Assembly (NCBI RefSeq): GCF_001592935.1
Contig: NZ_LRDB01000051.1
Coordinates: 62,001-126,000, forward strand
Origin: Roseivirga echinicomitans
GTDB taxonomy: Bacteria; Bacteroidota; Bacteroidia; Cytophagales; Cyclobacteriaceae
Direction of reading: 5' to 3'
DNA length: 64,000 bases
Below, one piece after another: positions 27,462-37,287 of this stretch (within the stretch, counting starts at the first letter, position 1; the number at the start of each line of letters is the position of its first letter). The translations under genes were made by a program, and so were the position numbers. Below the pieces are notes generated by a model, which worked only from the letters and a program-made list of their open reading frames with translations, had not been told where the DNA came from and did not search any database.

Positions 27462-28616
27462 CTATTTAAACTTAACCGAAACTAACACTGGATTTTCGGA
27501 GGACTCAATTTCTTCTAGTGTAGTACCTTCGGTAAAGGAAGATTGTTCTTGATCCAACTGGTCTAAAAGGTCGGTAAGATGGCTCGATCTTAAAGAAATT
27601 AGAAATTGATCTCCATTCCAGCGGATCGGAGACAAATCCAAACGCTCACCCGTAGAAGTTTTGGATTCAATGCTTACACTTTGCTTGGTTTCTCTATCAA
27701 TAAAGAAGGCATAATTTTTTCTGGGGCCTAAGGTGGTATACAAGTAAATATAGTTCTGACCTATGTGGCTATACATAAACCAAACTTGCTCTTTTCGCGA
27801 TGCCGCTTCATAAACACTACCTGTCACCTCCTCAATACCTGGCTGGAAGTACCAATCCTCCTGAAAATCATAATGGATAAAAGGAACTGCTGAATCAGCG
27901 GTTACTCGATAGACTGTATCACTCATCATGCGTAGATATAACAAATCATTACCCAATGTAGAGAGTGTACTAGGACTAAAAGCAACTTGAGAAACAGGGG
28001 ACTTATCAAATGGTAAAAAAGTTTTATCGAGTTTCATCTGGTCATCCAAAGTCACGAGGGAAAACATAAGCGAATCCTGAGTATATCTAGTATTCTTATC
28101 TAGTGCATAGCCTGATTTGTATGGGTGCACATGCGCAGCGCGTTCGTCCAAGCGTTCTCTACTAATAAAATTACCTTCTAAATCATATCGATTAATGGAT
28201 TTGCCAGAGTTATGAATACCGATTAAACCGTTCTCAAGCCAAATATCAGTCAATCCTGAGTACTCCTCTGGGCCCTCACCTTTATGATTAAATTTATTTA
28301 AAAACTCACCTGTTTTTGAGTAAATGTAAAAAGTCCCTTTATTATCAGGAATTATCATCCTATCCTCATGAAACTCAACTTGTCCTACATAGCCTAATAG
28401 CGATTCTTCCGTCTCTTCCAGCCGAGTAATTTCAATGGATTGGATTAGATCGACAAATGGCTTTTTATCTCCTTTAAGATCTATTTGAAAGGATTGAAAT
28501 CCGCCTGTAGGAACGGATTCGGTTTCTGTTACTTCTGTCTTACTACCACAACCTAGACAGCACACCATTAAGATCAAGAGGGTGAAATAGGGGATTTGCG
28601 TTTTGACCTTGTTCAT
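27462..28616 (-). CDS. six-bladed beta-propeller lipoprotein
   Basis: The 384-residue protein has a Cys-rich lipoprotein-type signal (LLILMVCCLGCGSK, lipidated Cys among residues 19-23). Blades of a beta-propeller follow: QVEFHEDRMIIPDNKGTFYIY, SKTGEFLNKFNHKGEGPEEYSGL (the GxGPxEY motif is typical of the Bacteroidota six-bladed beta-propeller family), LIGIHNSGKSINRYDLEG and later DLLYLRMMSDTVYRV. Proteins of this family are abundant in gut and marine Bacteroidota. They sit in the envelope, and their ligands are mostly unknown. The gene is single. Confidence 0.85.
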   Translation of the reverse strand: MNKVKTQIPYFTLLILMVCCLGCGSKTEVTETESVPTGGFQSFQIDLKGDKKPFVDLIQSIEITRLEETEESLLGYVGQVEFHEDRMIIPDNKGTFYIYSKTGEFLNKFNHKGEGPEEYSGLTDIWLENGLIGIHNSGKSINRYDLEGNFISRERLDERAAHVHPYKSGYALDKNTRYTQDSLMFSLVTLDDQMKLDKTFLPFDKSPVSQVAFSPSTLSTLGNDLLYLRMMSDTVYRVTADSAVPFIHYDFQEDWYFQPGIEEVTGSVYEAASRKEQVWFMYSHIGQNYIYLYTTLGPRKNYAFFIDRETKQSVSIESKTSTGERLDLSPIRWNGDQFLISLRSSHLTDLLDQLDQEQSSFTEGTTLEEIESSENPVLVSVKFK

Positions 28617-28762
28617 GACTTTTTGTTTTGACCAATTTCAATCTACGCACAAATGTGATAATGAACCAAGCGACTAACTGAGGAATAGATGATTTTCCTC
28701 CACTGGCTGCAGTAATGTGGAAATAGAGGTGATTTAGATTAGCGAAATAAAGCAATAAGCCT

Positions 28763-29272
28763 TTACGCGCTTTTGCTGATGTATTTCTGAATGCCTTTGT
28801 ATTTGTAAATCTTCAGGCCAAAATGCTCAAAAGTACAGACCTTCATTCTGTTTTGGGCCAGTTCTAGCCTTTTGTCGGGGGAATGAAAAACAGTGAGTTC
28901 GAGGCCTGCTAGAATAAAGCTTTTCTTCTGGCAAAGTTCCAGTACATAAGCATGAAAACCTTCTTTCCAATCGGCTGTGTATTTTTCGTAATGGCTTCTT
29001 CCGTCAAATAAAAGCTCCAATTGATTGCCTTCCACCTGATAGCGGTAAATGCCAGCCATGGTGTTATAAAGTTCATCAAAGAAAGATAAATGGGTAGGGC
29101 TGAAAGCGGCTACTTTTTCGGAGAGCTCATCAATTAAGCCGAGTGGATTAAAAAGGTTGAAGTAGCCTTTCTTGACTTCCTCAATTAACTCTGCTTGAAG
29201 CTTAAGTTTCAGGTCTGCCTGAACTTGTTTGAGGATGTAGTTTTTATCAAGAAGAAAAAGTCTCTGATTCAA
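28763..29272 (-). CDS. hypothetical protein
   Basis: I do not recognise this 169-residue protein. It has no signal peptide or membrane segment. It looks like an alpha/beta fold with a helical start (LKQVQADLKLKLQAELIEEVKKG) and middle motifs LYNTMAGIYRYQ and LLFDGRSHYEKYT, and ends in a basic tail KIYKYKGIQKYISKSA. It shares the minus strand with the lipoprotein gene downstream and the peptidase gene, which lies upstream behind a terminator. Codon use looks like that of its neighbours and the frame has no overlap with other genes, so it is probably real. Confidence 0.7.
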   Translation of the reverse strand: MNQRLFLLDKNYILKQVQADLKLKLQAELIEEVKKGYFNLFNPLGLIDELSEKVAAFSPTHLSFFDELYNTMAGIYRYQVEGNQLELLFDGRSHYEKYTADWKEGFHAYVLELCQKKSFILAGLELTVFHSPDKRLELAQNRMKVCTFEHFGLKIYKYKGIQKYISKSA

Positions 29273-29326
29273 CGCTTAATATTTCAACAAAAATAATACT
29301 TTTTCTAAAACGATCGGCTTAAAATG

Positions 29327-29361
29327 TGAATAAGGTGGCTTTGTTCGAGCCACCTTATTCA
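29327..29361 (-). terminator. intrinsic terminator of the M14 peptidase gene
   Basis: A 14-bp perfect stem (gaataaggtggct arm and its complement) with a 7-nt loop lies 19 nt after the peptidase stop codon. On the minus strand it is followed by ACATTTTAAG, a short T-run. Confidence 0.7.
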
Positions 29362-29380
29362 TCTTCTATGATTTGATCAA

Positions 29381-31945
29381 TTACTTTGCTGCGGATGAGT
29401 TTACAATTCTGCCAAAGAAAATGGCATTCATCATCAGCTTGTTGGTGCCATGCCAGAAGGCCCTGAAATTGGGGTCGTCCACCAAAGAAACGATTCTTCC
29501 CCGCCCAAAAGCACTTACTCTAATGGTAGAAGTGCCTTTTAAGGCTTCGAGGTTCGGCTTGTTAATCCATCCGCTCAGCAGAGGTTCTTCGGTATACTTG
29601 CCTGGGTTTGAAAACTTGTCTTCGGAAGCTTCGATCATTAAATTTCCTCTCCTCATGGTAGGAAGCTCCTTGTTGTAATAACCGTAGGCCATTGGGTGTG
29701 ATAATTCGAGTTCGCTCATGTAAACGCCTCCAGGGATCGATTGACCACGTTGGAAGTTGGAGATTTGATCGTAAGTGATTTTTTCTCCGGTGTATTGTTC
29801 AACATCTACAAACTTGAGTTGCGTCAGTTTATTTCTGGCCGCCCAAGCCGTGGCGCTACTGTTACTAGCGATCAGCGTGCCTCCATTTCTGATCCATTGT
29901 TTAAGGTTTTCCATTCCTGATTCAGATAGGTCAACCCCGCCTGTAATCACGATAGTGTTGTAACGGCTAATAACAGAAGAACCGAGCCTATCACCCGGTA
30001 ACTTGGTGACTCGCATGTCCATTCTGGTGTCTAATAAATGCCACACTTCACCAGCATCGGCACTGCTTCCAGATTCTACAACGAGCGCAATTTCTGGTTT
30101 GTCGACATTGATAAAGGAATTACTGCCCAACGAAACACCATCCGTAAGTCCTGACTGCAAAGCATGGACGTTGATGCCATCTGTATTGGCAATGGTCTGC
30201 ATTTCTAAATAAATTTCGCGCTCAGAAAGGCTCTGATTGCTCACAGGCACCATGATGGCTCCGTAATCGAATTTTACTTTTTCGCCATTGCCAAAGGGGC
30301 TAGTAGCTACTTTAATTCTAATTCCTTTTTCGAGCAAACGATTGGCTGCCCTAGGAGCATAATAGCCATTCCACTCAAAAACATAGGCATAAGCACTTTG
30401 TCCGCCAATCACACTCCCTTTAGGGAATTCAGGTTTCATTACTTTGTCACCCAATTGGTTTCTTCCATAATCTCGACTACTCAGCTCGCTGTACTCCAGG
30501 TCGAAGGCAAGTGGGTAGGACCATCCAGAAATATCATAGAAAAGGCTGTCTTCGAAAGAGGTTCTCTTCTCAAACATACCTTTGATGAGCTTGTAATTCC
30601 GCTGCTTTAAAGGAATGATGTAACTGTTCTCTGGGGTGTATTCTTCATTGTTAAACTTCAGCTTTCTAGATGGGCGATAAAAATCAACTTCTTGCTGATC
30701 TAAGATGTCGGCCAAATGATATGACCTAGCGGGGTCTTTTTCTGCTTTGAAAATGTAAGCTTTAACATCATCGTTATCCGCATCTCTCAATACACGCTTA
30801 TAGAAGTCTCTTTGGTACTCTAGTAACTCTTCGCGCATATCAACAGAGGCTTTCCATGTAGAAAGTGCAGCAGTAAATTGGTTTTTTATGGTGAAAGGGA
30901 ATTCCAAAATTCCATTGTCACTTTCCTGAGCATGACCTCTTGAACTCCCTTGCTCGAACAAAATACCTACACCGCCATTAATGTCGGGAAAGGTGGAGCC
31001 CTTTCCGTAGTAGAAATCATCGTATCCTTCTTTGGTGAAGTAGAGCGAGCCGATATTATCCAGTGCTTCTGCATGGAATTGGCCAATTTTTTCTGTCAAT
31101 TCTTGGTTCTCTTTTGGCGTAAGCGGATGTGTTCTGGCAGGAACACCTGGCTGGAAAAAGAAAGTAGCGTTAGTGCCCATTTCATGATGGTCAGTGAATA
31201 CGTTTGGCTTCCAAAGGTGGTATTTAGCCACTCGGTTTTGTGATTCTGGTTGCTGAACTGGGAGCCAGTCACGGTTGAGGTCGAACCAATAATGGTTAGT
31301 CCTTGCACCAGGCCAAACCTCACTGTATTCTCTGTCGTTCGGGTCTGGGTTAATATTTTTTGATTTATGGATGTTGGCCCAATTTGAAAAGCGGTTTAGG
31401 CCATCAGGGTTAAGTGAAGGGTCCAGTAGAATTACTGTATTTCTGAGGGCTGTTTCTATTTCTGGTCCTTGAGCGGCCGCCATATAATAAGCAACAAGCA
31501 AGGCAGCATTTGAGCCGGAAGATTCGTTTCCGTGGATGCTAAAGCCCATTGAAACAACAGCAGGCATTTTCTTAATATCAAACTTATCCGACTCATTAGG
31601 ATAGGTGAGCCACACATGGTCAGTTCTTATTTTTTCTATTCCTGCTTGATTGTTAGGGTGTGTTATGGTAAGCATTACCTGCGTGCGGCCTTCATGTGTG
31701 ATGCCAATGTCTTCAATGCTAACTCGGTCCGAGGCAGCAGCGAGTACCCTCATGTACAAGACCAGTTTATCATGAGTTACATGCCATTCGCCTACTTCGT
31801 GCCCTATTACTGATTTAGGGGTCGGGATGTTTTGATCATAAATTACATTCGTTGGTAAATAATAACTTAAATCTTTTTGCGCTAAGGCAGAAAAAGAGGG
31901 ACTTAGTAGACTGAGTAGAAAAAATAGGGGGGCAAAAACCTTCAT
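29381..31945 (-). CDS. M14-family zinc carboxypeptidase, secreted
   Basis: The 854-residue exported protein has a signal peptide (about 1-22, LLSPSFSALAQ). Its peptidase domain carries the zinc-binding HGNE in GFSIHGNESSGSNAALL (near residue 139), LDPSLNPDGLNRF, NRDWLPVQQPES and a third ligand in FTDHHEMG. A long C-terminal part from about 420 carries beta domains and a class-I-amidotransferase-like segment near 650-740 (IALVVESGSSAD; VISRYNTIVITGG). M14 peptidases remove C-terminal residues from peptides; this large type acts outside the cell or in the periplasm. It is divergent from the TonB-dependent receptor gene, and both probably take part in peptide or polymer use. Confidence 0.9.
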   Translation of the reverse strand: MKVFAPLFFLLSLLSPSFSALAQKDLSYYLPTNVIYDQNIPTPKSVIGHEVGEWHVTHDKLVLYMRVLAAASDRVSIEDIGITHEGRTQVMLTITHPNNQAGIEKIRTDHVWLTYPNESDKFDIKKMPAVVSMGFSIHGNESSGSNAALLVAYYMAAAQGPEIETALRNTVILLDPSLNPDGLNRFSNWANIHKSKNINPDPNDREYSEVWPGARTNHYWFDLNRDWLPVQQPESQNRVAKYHLWKPNVFTDHHEMGTNATFFFQPGVPARTHPLTPKENQELTEKIGQFHAEALDNIGSLYFTKEGYDDFYYGKGSTFPDINGGVGILFEQGSSRGHAQESDNGILEFPFTIKNQFTAALSTWKASVDMREELLEYQRDFYKRVLRDADNDDVKAYIFKAEKDPARSYHLADILDQQEVDFYRPSRKLKFNNEEYTPENSYIIPLKQRNYKLIKGMFEKRTSFEDSLFYDISGWSYPLAFDLEYSELSSRDYGRNQLGDKVMKPEFPKGSVIGGQSAYAYVFEWNGYYAPRAANRLLEKGIRIKVATSPFGNGEKVKFDYGAIMVPVSNQSLSEREIYLEMQTIANTDGINVHALQSGLTDGVSLGSNSFINVDKPEIALVVESGSSADAGEVWHLLDTRMDMRVTKLPGDRLGSSVISRYNTIVITGGVDLSESGMENLKQWIRNGGTLIASNSSATAWAARNKLTQLKFVDVEQYTGEKITYDQISNFQRGQSIPGGVYMSELELSHPMAYGYYNKELPTMRRGNLMIEASEDKFSNPGKYTEEPLLSGWINKPNLEALKGTSTIRVSAFGRGRIVSLVDDPNFRAFWHGTNKLMMNAIFFGRIVNSSAAK

Positions 31946-32404
31946 AGTTCACTTTGTAGTGTCATTTTAATCGAATATAGCGATCGGATTGTGTAACAAA
32001 AAATAGACTATTATTTTTTACATTCTACACACCGAGTTCTGAGATTTTTTGAATGGTTGTAAACAATTATGGACGGAAAATTTACTTTACATTTTTTAAC
32101 ATTTAACTTTGTATCACAAAACGATAAAGTGAGTTCAAAATTCTGATTCATTCAAAAAAGGACTTTAGTGTTATATTTAGAATAAATGGTTGGTGTAAAG
32201 GCTTTTATCCTTATTTTGTTTGGCGAAACTGCTTAAAGGTAGAATCTAAAAATGAATATTAAGTTTACGTTAAGCATGGTTGTCATTCATAGCGAAACGT
32301 TAACATTTGTTAAAAAGCCTCAGCGTTTCTAATATGTTACTTTTGCCTTGAAAAACAAGTTCGATTTCTAATATCTAATCTAATCTATATTTAAAATTTC
32401 GTTT
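31946..32404. promoter_or_regulatory. 459-nt control region between M14 peptidase and TonB receptor genes
   Basis: This AT-rich gap separates two divergent genes and has no long open frame. It holds two TAnnTTTG boxes for the plus strand, TAACTTTG at 32104-32111 and TACTTTTG at 32338-32345. The first would give a leader of almost 290 nt, long enough for regulation, but I saw no recognisable riboswitch. Confidence 0.5.
32338..32345 (+). promoter_or_regulatory. -7 promoter box (TACTTTTG) of the TonB-dependent receptor
   Basis: It fits TAnnTTTG and lies 59 nt before the receptor ATG at 32405. A TTTG at 32306-32309 is slightly too far upstream for the usual -33 box. Confidence 0.5.
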
Positions 32405-35125
32405 ATGAGACAATTTTTACTAAGTGTGGTGCTTATACTGGCATCTCAAGCAGCATTCGCTCAGATAACTGGAAAGGTTATTGACGCGGAATCAAAAGAC
32501 CCATTACAGGGCGCTACAATCGTAATAAAGGGGACTCAGACAGGAGTTATTTCTGGCTTTGATGGCTCTTTTAATGTACAAGGTGCTAATGAAGGACAAA
32601 TCTTACAGGTGTCATTTATTGGTTTTGAGACCATGGAAATCGAGGCCAAAAATGGAATGGTGGTAGCACTTGTTCCAAAAGCCAATCTATTAGGTGAAAT
32701 TGTTATTACTTCTAACGTGATTGACGTTGCAAGGGAAAGAGAAACACCTGTTGCTATTTCTACAATTGCTCCTTCTGAAATTACATTGAAGGTGGGTAAT
32801 ATGGAGTTTCCTGAAATTATGAATAGAACACCTGGTGTTTACACAACAAAAGAAGGTGGAGGATATGGCGATTCAAGATTGTCACTAAGAGGTTTTTCAC
32901 AAAGCAATACCTCATTTTTGATTAACGGGCAACCTGTTAATGACATGGAGAATGGTTGGGTATATTGGAGTAACTGGCAAGGAATGACTGACGTTGCATC
33001 GGGTATCCAAATACAAAGAGGTCTTGGTGCTTCAAGATTAGCTGTTCCATCTGTTGGAGGAACTGTTTCGATCTTCACTAAAGCTGCTGAACTTGATGAA
33101 GGAGGAACTCTTGCTCAAGGGATTGGTAACGATGGTTATGTAAAGACATCAATGTCTTACAATACTGGTAAAAATGATAAAGGATGGGCAAGTTCATTCT
33201 TATTGAGCAGATGGTCTGGAAATGGCTATGTTAATGGGACATCTGGTGAAGGATACAATTACTTTGCGGCAGTTGGTTATGCTCCAGAAGGATCAAGCCA
33301 TGCCCTTAACCTTTCAGTTTTAGGCGCGGGTCAGTGGCACCACCAAAGAAGTAGCTGGGTATCTATTCGTGACTACATCAATTTTGGAGAGTCTGGTGTT
33401 GACAGAAAATGGAATACTGATGCTGGTGAATTAGGTGGAGAAGAGTTTAACATGAGAAGAAACTTCTACAACAAACCACTAGCAACTTTTAACTGGGATT
33501 GGGATATTTCTACTGACGTAAAACTAGCCACATCACTTTATGGTTCTGCCGGTAGAGGTGGAGGAACTGGACCACGTGGAAATAATTTCCGTAATTCTGA
33601 TATTGACTTATACCCTTTTAACATCGACCTAACAGAGCATTTGCTTAACAGACAAAATGGTGCTGCTTCTAGAAACCCTGATGGGTCTATCGATTTTGAT
33701 AATGTAGTTGCTGTAAACAGAGGAACAACAGATCCATATACTGGTTCAATTTCTGGTTTCCAAGGCCAGTTAATTGGTTCTAATGGTTTTAGAAATGATG
33801 GAGTAAATAGAGCTGTACTAGTTAGAAGAGCTTCAATGAACTCACACAACTGGGTAGGTGGTATTTCTACTTTAGACATTACAAAAGACAAGTGGAGATA
33901 TTCTTTAGGTGTTGATTTAAGAAGTTACACTGGTTTTCATTACAGAGCTTTGGAAAACCTAATGGGACTTGATGGATATTTCTCAACTGGAAACAGTAAT
34001 TCTGCTGGTCAAATTCAAAATGTAACTATTAGTGCTTCTCCATTCAGAAACACTGGTTTGGAAAGAGAAAAAATTGATTACTTCAACACTGGTATAGTGG
34101 GATGGCAAGGTTTTAATGGTTTGATTGAATATAACAATAAGTCTTCTATTACGGCTGTGCTACAGGCAGGATACTCTAATCAATCATTTAAAAGAGAGGA
34201 TTTCTTTGACCAACCATCAAACCCAATTTCTGAAAAGAAAAACATCGGTGGTGGATACGTTAAAGGTGGAGCGAACTACAATATTGACGAAAGATCAAAT
34301 GTGTTCTTCAATGCTGGATACATCTCAAGACAACCATTGTTTGATGCTGTATTCCCTAACTTTAGCAATAATGTAAACACTGATCTTCAAAATGAGGAGA
34401 TTACCTCAATTGAATTGGGCTATGGCTATGTAAATAATAACTTAAAGGTTAATGTTAATGCTTATTCTACTAACTGGGGTAATAGATTCATTTCTCAGGG
34501 TGTAACACTTCCTGGTGCTATTGAAGGAACTGCTCAGTTCAAAGATGTTGACGTTCGTCATATGGGTCTTGAACTTGAAGCAGAGTACAGATATAGCAGC
34601 CAATTGAAATTCAAAGGTATGGTGTCGGCAGGAGACTGGAAATATGTGAAAGATTTTGAAGCTACGGTATTCAATGATCAAAATCAGTCAGTTGGTAGCG
34701 CTACACTTTATGTAAAAGATGCGAAGGTTGGTGATGCTGCTCAGTTTACTTCTTACTTTGAAGCTGAATACAAAGTTGGAAAATTGAATTTTGATTTGGC
34801 ATACCGTTATGTTGATGGTCTTTATGCTGATTACTCAATCAATAATACGGACTTCTTACAGCCAAACAATCAAGGAGCGCTTAAGCTACCTTCTTACGGA
34901 TTAGTTGATTTGGGTAGTACTGTGAGATTTGATTTGTTCGGTAACTCTTCTTCTTTCAGAGTGAACGTTAACAACTTATTCAACACACTATACATATCTG
35001 AGTCAAACACTAACATTCACAGAGCTGATGAAACTTCACCAGCATGGAAAGGAGTCGACTATGCAAACTCAGTATGGTTTGGTTTCGGTACAACATGGAA
35101 CGCTACTTTGAGAATAAACTTCTAA
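32405..35125 (+). CDS. TonB-dependent outer-membrane receptor with carboxypeptidase-D-like domain
   Basis: The 906-residue protein has a signal peptide (1-20, ASQAAFAQ), then a carboxypeptidase-regulatory-like domain (ITGKVIDAESKDPLQGATIVIKG, about 21-100). A plug follows (APSEITLKVGNMEFPEIMNRTPGVY, LSLRGFSQSNTSFLINGQPVNDMENG), then a 22-strand barrel ending in an aromatic residue (WNATLRINF). It imports a ligand using TonB energy. There is no SusD gene after it, so it is not a typical polysaccharide locus. Arg is coded almost only by AGA and Thr, Ser and Gly by T/A-ending codons, more biased than the neighbours, which may reflect high expression. A strong terminator follows. Confidence 0.94.
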   Translation: MRQFLLSVVLILASQAAFAQITGKVIDAESKDPLQGATIVIKGTQTGVISGFDGSFNVQGANEGQILQVSFIGFETMEIEAKNGMVVALVPKANLLGEIVITSNVIDVARERETPVAISTIAPSEITLKVGNMEFPEIMNRTPGVYTTKEGGGYGDSRLSLRGFSQSNTSFLINGQPVNDMENGWVYWSNWQGMTDVASGIQIQRGLGASRLAVPSVGGTVSIFTKAAELDEGGTLAQGIGNDGYVKTSMSYNTGKNDKGWASSFLLSRWSGNGYVNGTSGEGYNYFAAVGYAPEGSSHALNLSVLGAGQWHHQRSSWVSIRDYINFGESGVDRKWNTDAGELGGEEFNMRRNFYNKPLATFNWDWDISTDVKLATSLYGSAGRGGGTGPRGNNFRNSDIDLYPFNIDLTEHLLNRQNGAASRNPDGSIDFDNVVAVNRGTTDPYTGSISGFQGQLIGSNGFRNDGVNRAVLVRRASMNSHNWVGGISTLDITKDKWRYSLGVDLRSYTGFHYRALENLMGLDGYFSTGNSNSAGQIQNVTISASPFRNTGLEREKIDYFNTGIVGWQGFNGLIEYNNKSSITAVLQAGYSNQSFKREDFFDQPSNPISEKKNIGGGYVKGGANYNIDERSNVFFNAGYISRQPLFDAVFPNFSNNVNTDLQNEEITSIELGYGYVNNNLKVNVNAYSTNWGNRFISQGVTLPGAIEGTAQFKDVDVRHMGLELEAEYRYSSQLKFKGMVSAGDWKYVKDFEATVFNDQNQSVGSATLYVKDAKVGDAAQFTSYFEAEYKVGKLNFDLAYRYVDGLYADYSINNTDFLQPNNQGALKLPSYGLVDLGSTVRFDLFGNSSSFRVNVNNLFNTLYISESNTNIHRADETSPAWKGVDYANSVWFGFGTTWNATLRINF

Positions 35126-35144
35126 GAGTAAGTTTCTATTAATA

Positions 35145-35185
35145 CAAAAAGAGGCCATCTCGGGGTAACCTGAGATGGCTTTTTG
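35145..35185 (+). terminator. intrinsic terminator after the TonB receptor gene
   Basis: The stem ccatctc-gg / cc-tgagatgg with a ggtaa loop is flanked by an A-tract before it and ctttttg after it. It begins 20 nt past the stop codon and reads in both directions, but no minus-strand gene ends here. Confidence 0.85.
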
Positions 35186-35372
35186 TTTAGTAAAATCGGA
35201 GCCCAAAAGCTTAGTAAAACTGTAGTGTTTAGTGTAGAATTCTTAATTATGGGTGTTATTTCATTAACTGGTTGATAAAAGTAACCCCACCAAAGTTTCT
35301 TTTGAAGCAACTCTTTTTATGTTTGGACCTTTAAGTTTTTCAAACGGTTGAACAAAAATTAAACCTTTGGGT

Positions 35373-35380
35373 TAGTTTTG
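35373..35380 (+). promoter_or_regulatory. -7 promoter box (TAGTTTTG) of the hydrolase-RND operon
   Basis: It fits TAnnTTTG, lies 11 nt before the GTG at 35392, and has a TTG at 35348-35350 that is 22 nt upstream and may be the -33 element. Confidence 0.55.
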
Positions 35381-35391
35381 TCTCTAATTCC

Positions 35392-36186
35392 GTGGCCTTG
35401 CTTTATTATAAAACATATCGAAATAATCAATCTGATGAATGGGTAGCTTTTATCCATGGTGCCGGGGGGAGTTCTTCCATTTGGTTTCGACAGATAAAAA
35501 GCTTCAAAAGTGAATTCAATGTGCTTTTAATAGACCTGAGGGGACATGGAAAATCTCAAGAGGCATTCCAAAGGTATTTCTCAAATGATCATAGTTTTGA
35601 AAATATCAGTAAGGATATTCTTGAAGTATTGGATCACCTGAAGATCAAAAGTGCTCACTTTGTGGGCATATCACTAGGAACGATAATTATTAGGACACTT
35701 TGTGAAATAGCTCCCGAACGTGTTAAAACCCTTATTTTAGGTGGCGCAGTGACTCGCTTGAATGTAAGGTCTAAGTTTTTGGTGAGTGTGGGCAATGCAT
35801 TGAAGAGGTTTGTGCCATTTATGTGGCTTTATAAACTGTTTGCTTGGATCATTATGCCACGAAAACGCAATGCGGAATCACGAGACTTGTTTATTGGGCA
35901 GGCCAAAAGAGTTTGTCAGCATGAATTTATGAAATGGTTCAAGCTGACAAATAATATCAACCCATTATTAAAATATTTTAACGAGAAGGAAACAACAGCC
36001 CCAACCCTCTATTTAATGGGAGATGAAGACTATATGTTCCTTCCACAAGTGCACAAGTTAGTTTCACATCATAAAAATGCGTGGTTAAATATATTGGATA
36101 ACTGCGGTCATGTGTGCAACGTTGAGCAACCCGAAGAATTTAATAAGCTTTCAATCGAGTTTATAAGAACACATTCCTTATCCTAA
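35392..36186 (+). CDS. alpha/beta hydrolase
   Basis: The 264-residue hydrolase starts at GTG. It has the oxyanion-hole motif IHGAGGSS, then LLIDLRGHGKS, the nucleophile Ser in HFVGISLGT (GxSxG), an acid in LMGDEDYMF and the His in NCGHVCN, so the triad is complete. The natural substrate is unknown. It precedes an RND adaptor gene by 12 nt and a promoter box lies just upstream, so it is probably the first gene of the pump operon. A role in processing or detoxifying the pumped compound is possible but is inference only. Confidence 0.88.
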   Translation: MALLYYKTYRNNQSDEWVAFIHGAGGSSSIWFRQIKSFKSEFNVLLIDLRGHGKSQEAFQRYFSNDHSFENISKDILEVLDHLKIKSAHFVGISLGTIIIRTLCEIAPERVKTLILGGAVTRLNVRSKFLVSVGNALKRFVPFMWLYKLFAWIIMPRKRNAESRDLFIGQAKRVCQHEFMKWFKLTNNINPLLKYFNEKETTAPTLYLMGDEDYMFLPQVHKLVSHHKNAWLNILDNCGHVCNVEQPEEFNKLSIEFIRTHSLS

Positions 36187-36198
36187 CTATTTATTACA

Positions 36199-37284
36199 AT
36201 GAGCAAAACATCAAGAATAATTGTAGTCTTGATAATCATTTTGGCGGTGGCAGCATGGGCAGTTTATCCCCGAATTGATGAATTTACTGGTAGCAACTCA
36301 AATGCTGAAGCCTCGGCTCAAAATGCTTCAAGGGCAAAATCTGCTCTTCCAGTTAGTGGTGTAGTAGTTACGCCAAAGCTTTTAGAAAATAAGATTAAGG
36401 TTACTGGCTCAATTTTGCCCAACGAATCTATTCAGCTTAAAAGTGAAGTTTCTGGCTTAGTCACCAAAGTTCATTTTAAGGAAGGTCAAAAGGTAAAGAA
36501 AGGAACATTGTTGGTAAGCCTTAAAGACGATGAGCTTCAGGCGCAACTAGAAAAGTTACGATTCAGTAAGAAATTGGCAGTTGGTAGCGAAAACCGACAA
36601 AAACTCTTGTTGAATAAAGAAGCCATCAGTCAAGAAGAGTATGATATTTCCTTCACTACGCTGAATACCATTGAGGCCGACATTAAAGTGGTCGAAGCAC
36701 AATTGGCTAAAACTTCCATCATCGCGCCTTTTGATGGGATTTTAGGATTGAGAGAAATTAGTGAAGGCGCTTACATCACAAACAGTACGATCATCACTAA
36801 CTTTTACAGTATCGATCCTGTGAAAATTGACTTTGCCATTCCAGGTAAATATGCATCAATTGTGAGCGTTGGCGATGTTATTCAATTTGAAACAGAAACT
36901 TCAACAGAAATTTTCAAAGGGACAGTTTATGCTTTTGAACCTCAAATTGATCAAAACACTAGAACCTTAAGAATGAGGGCCATTTCTAGTAATGAAGAAG
37001 GAAAGCTTTTACCGGGTCAGTTTGCTAAAATTGAATTGATCATGTCATCGGTAAACGATGCATTGATGGTGCCCGCCATTTCAGTAATTCCTGAACTCAA
37101 CGGACACATGTTATTCGTAGCTCACGGAGGGAAAGCGCAAGCTGTACCTGTAAGGATTGGGTTAAGAACCGAAAGTTCTGTTCAAATTTTGGAGGGGCTT
37201 AGCCCACAAGACACGGTAATTACCTCTGGGCTATTGGAGATAAGACAAGGGTCTGCTATTTCTATTTCATCTTTAACACGATAA
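36199..37284 (+). CDS. RND efflux membrane fusion protein
   Basis: The 361-residue adaptor has one N-terminal membrane helix (IIVVLIIILAVAAWAVYP) and no lipid-anchor Cys. A biotinyl-lipoyl half (ESIQLKSEVSGLVTKVHFKE, then GQKVKKGTLLVSL) is followed by a short helical hairpin, the second half (TSIIAPFDGILGLREISEG), a beta-barrel and a membrane-proximal end (VQILEGLSPQDTVITSGLLEI). It is 3 nt from the pump gene. The hairpin is short, as in adaptors that contact TolC-type channels such as the one encoded next. Confidence 0.94.
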   Translation: MSKTSRIIVVLIIILAVAAWAVYPRIDEFTGSNSNAEASAQNASRAKSALPVSGVVVTPKLLENKIKVTGSILPNESIQLKSEVSGLVTKVHFKEGQKVKKGTLLVSLKDDELQAQLEKLRFSKKLAVGSENRQKLLLNKEAISQEEYDISFTTLNTIEADIKVVEAQLAKTSIIAPFDGILGLREISEGAYITNSTIITNFYSIDPVKIDFAIPGKYASIVSVGDVIQFETETSTEIFKGTVYAFEPQIDQNTRTLRMRAISSNEEGKLLPGQFAKIELIMSSVNDALMVPAISVIPELNGHMLFVAHGGKAQAVPVRIGLRTESSVQILEGLSPQDTVITSGLLEIRQGSAISISSLTR

Positions 37285-37287
37285 AGT

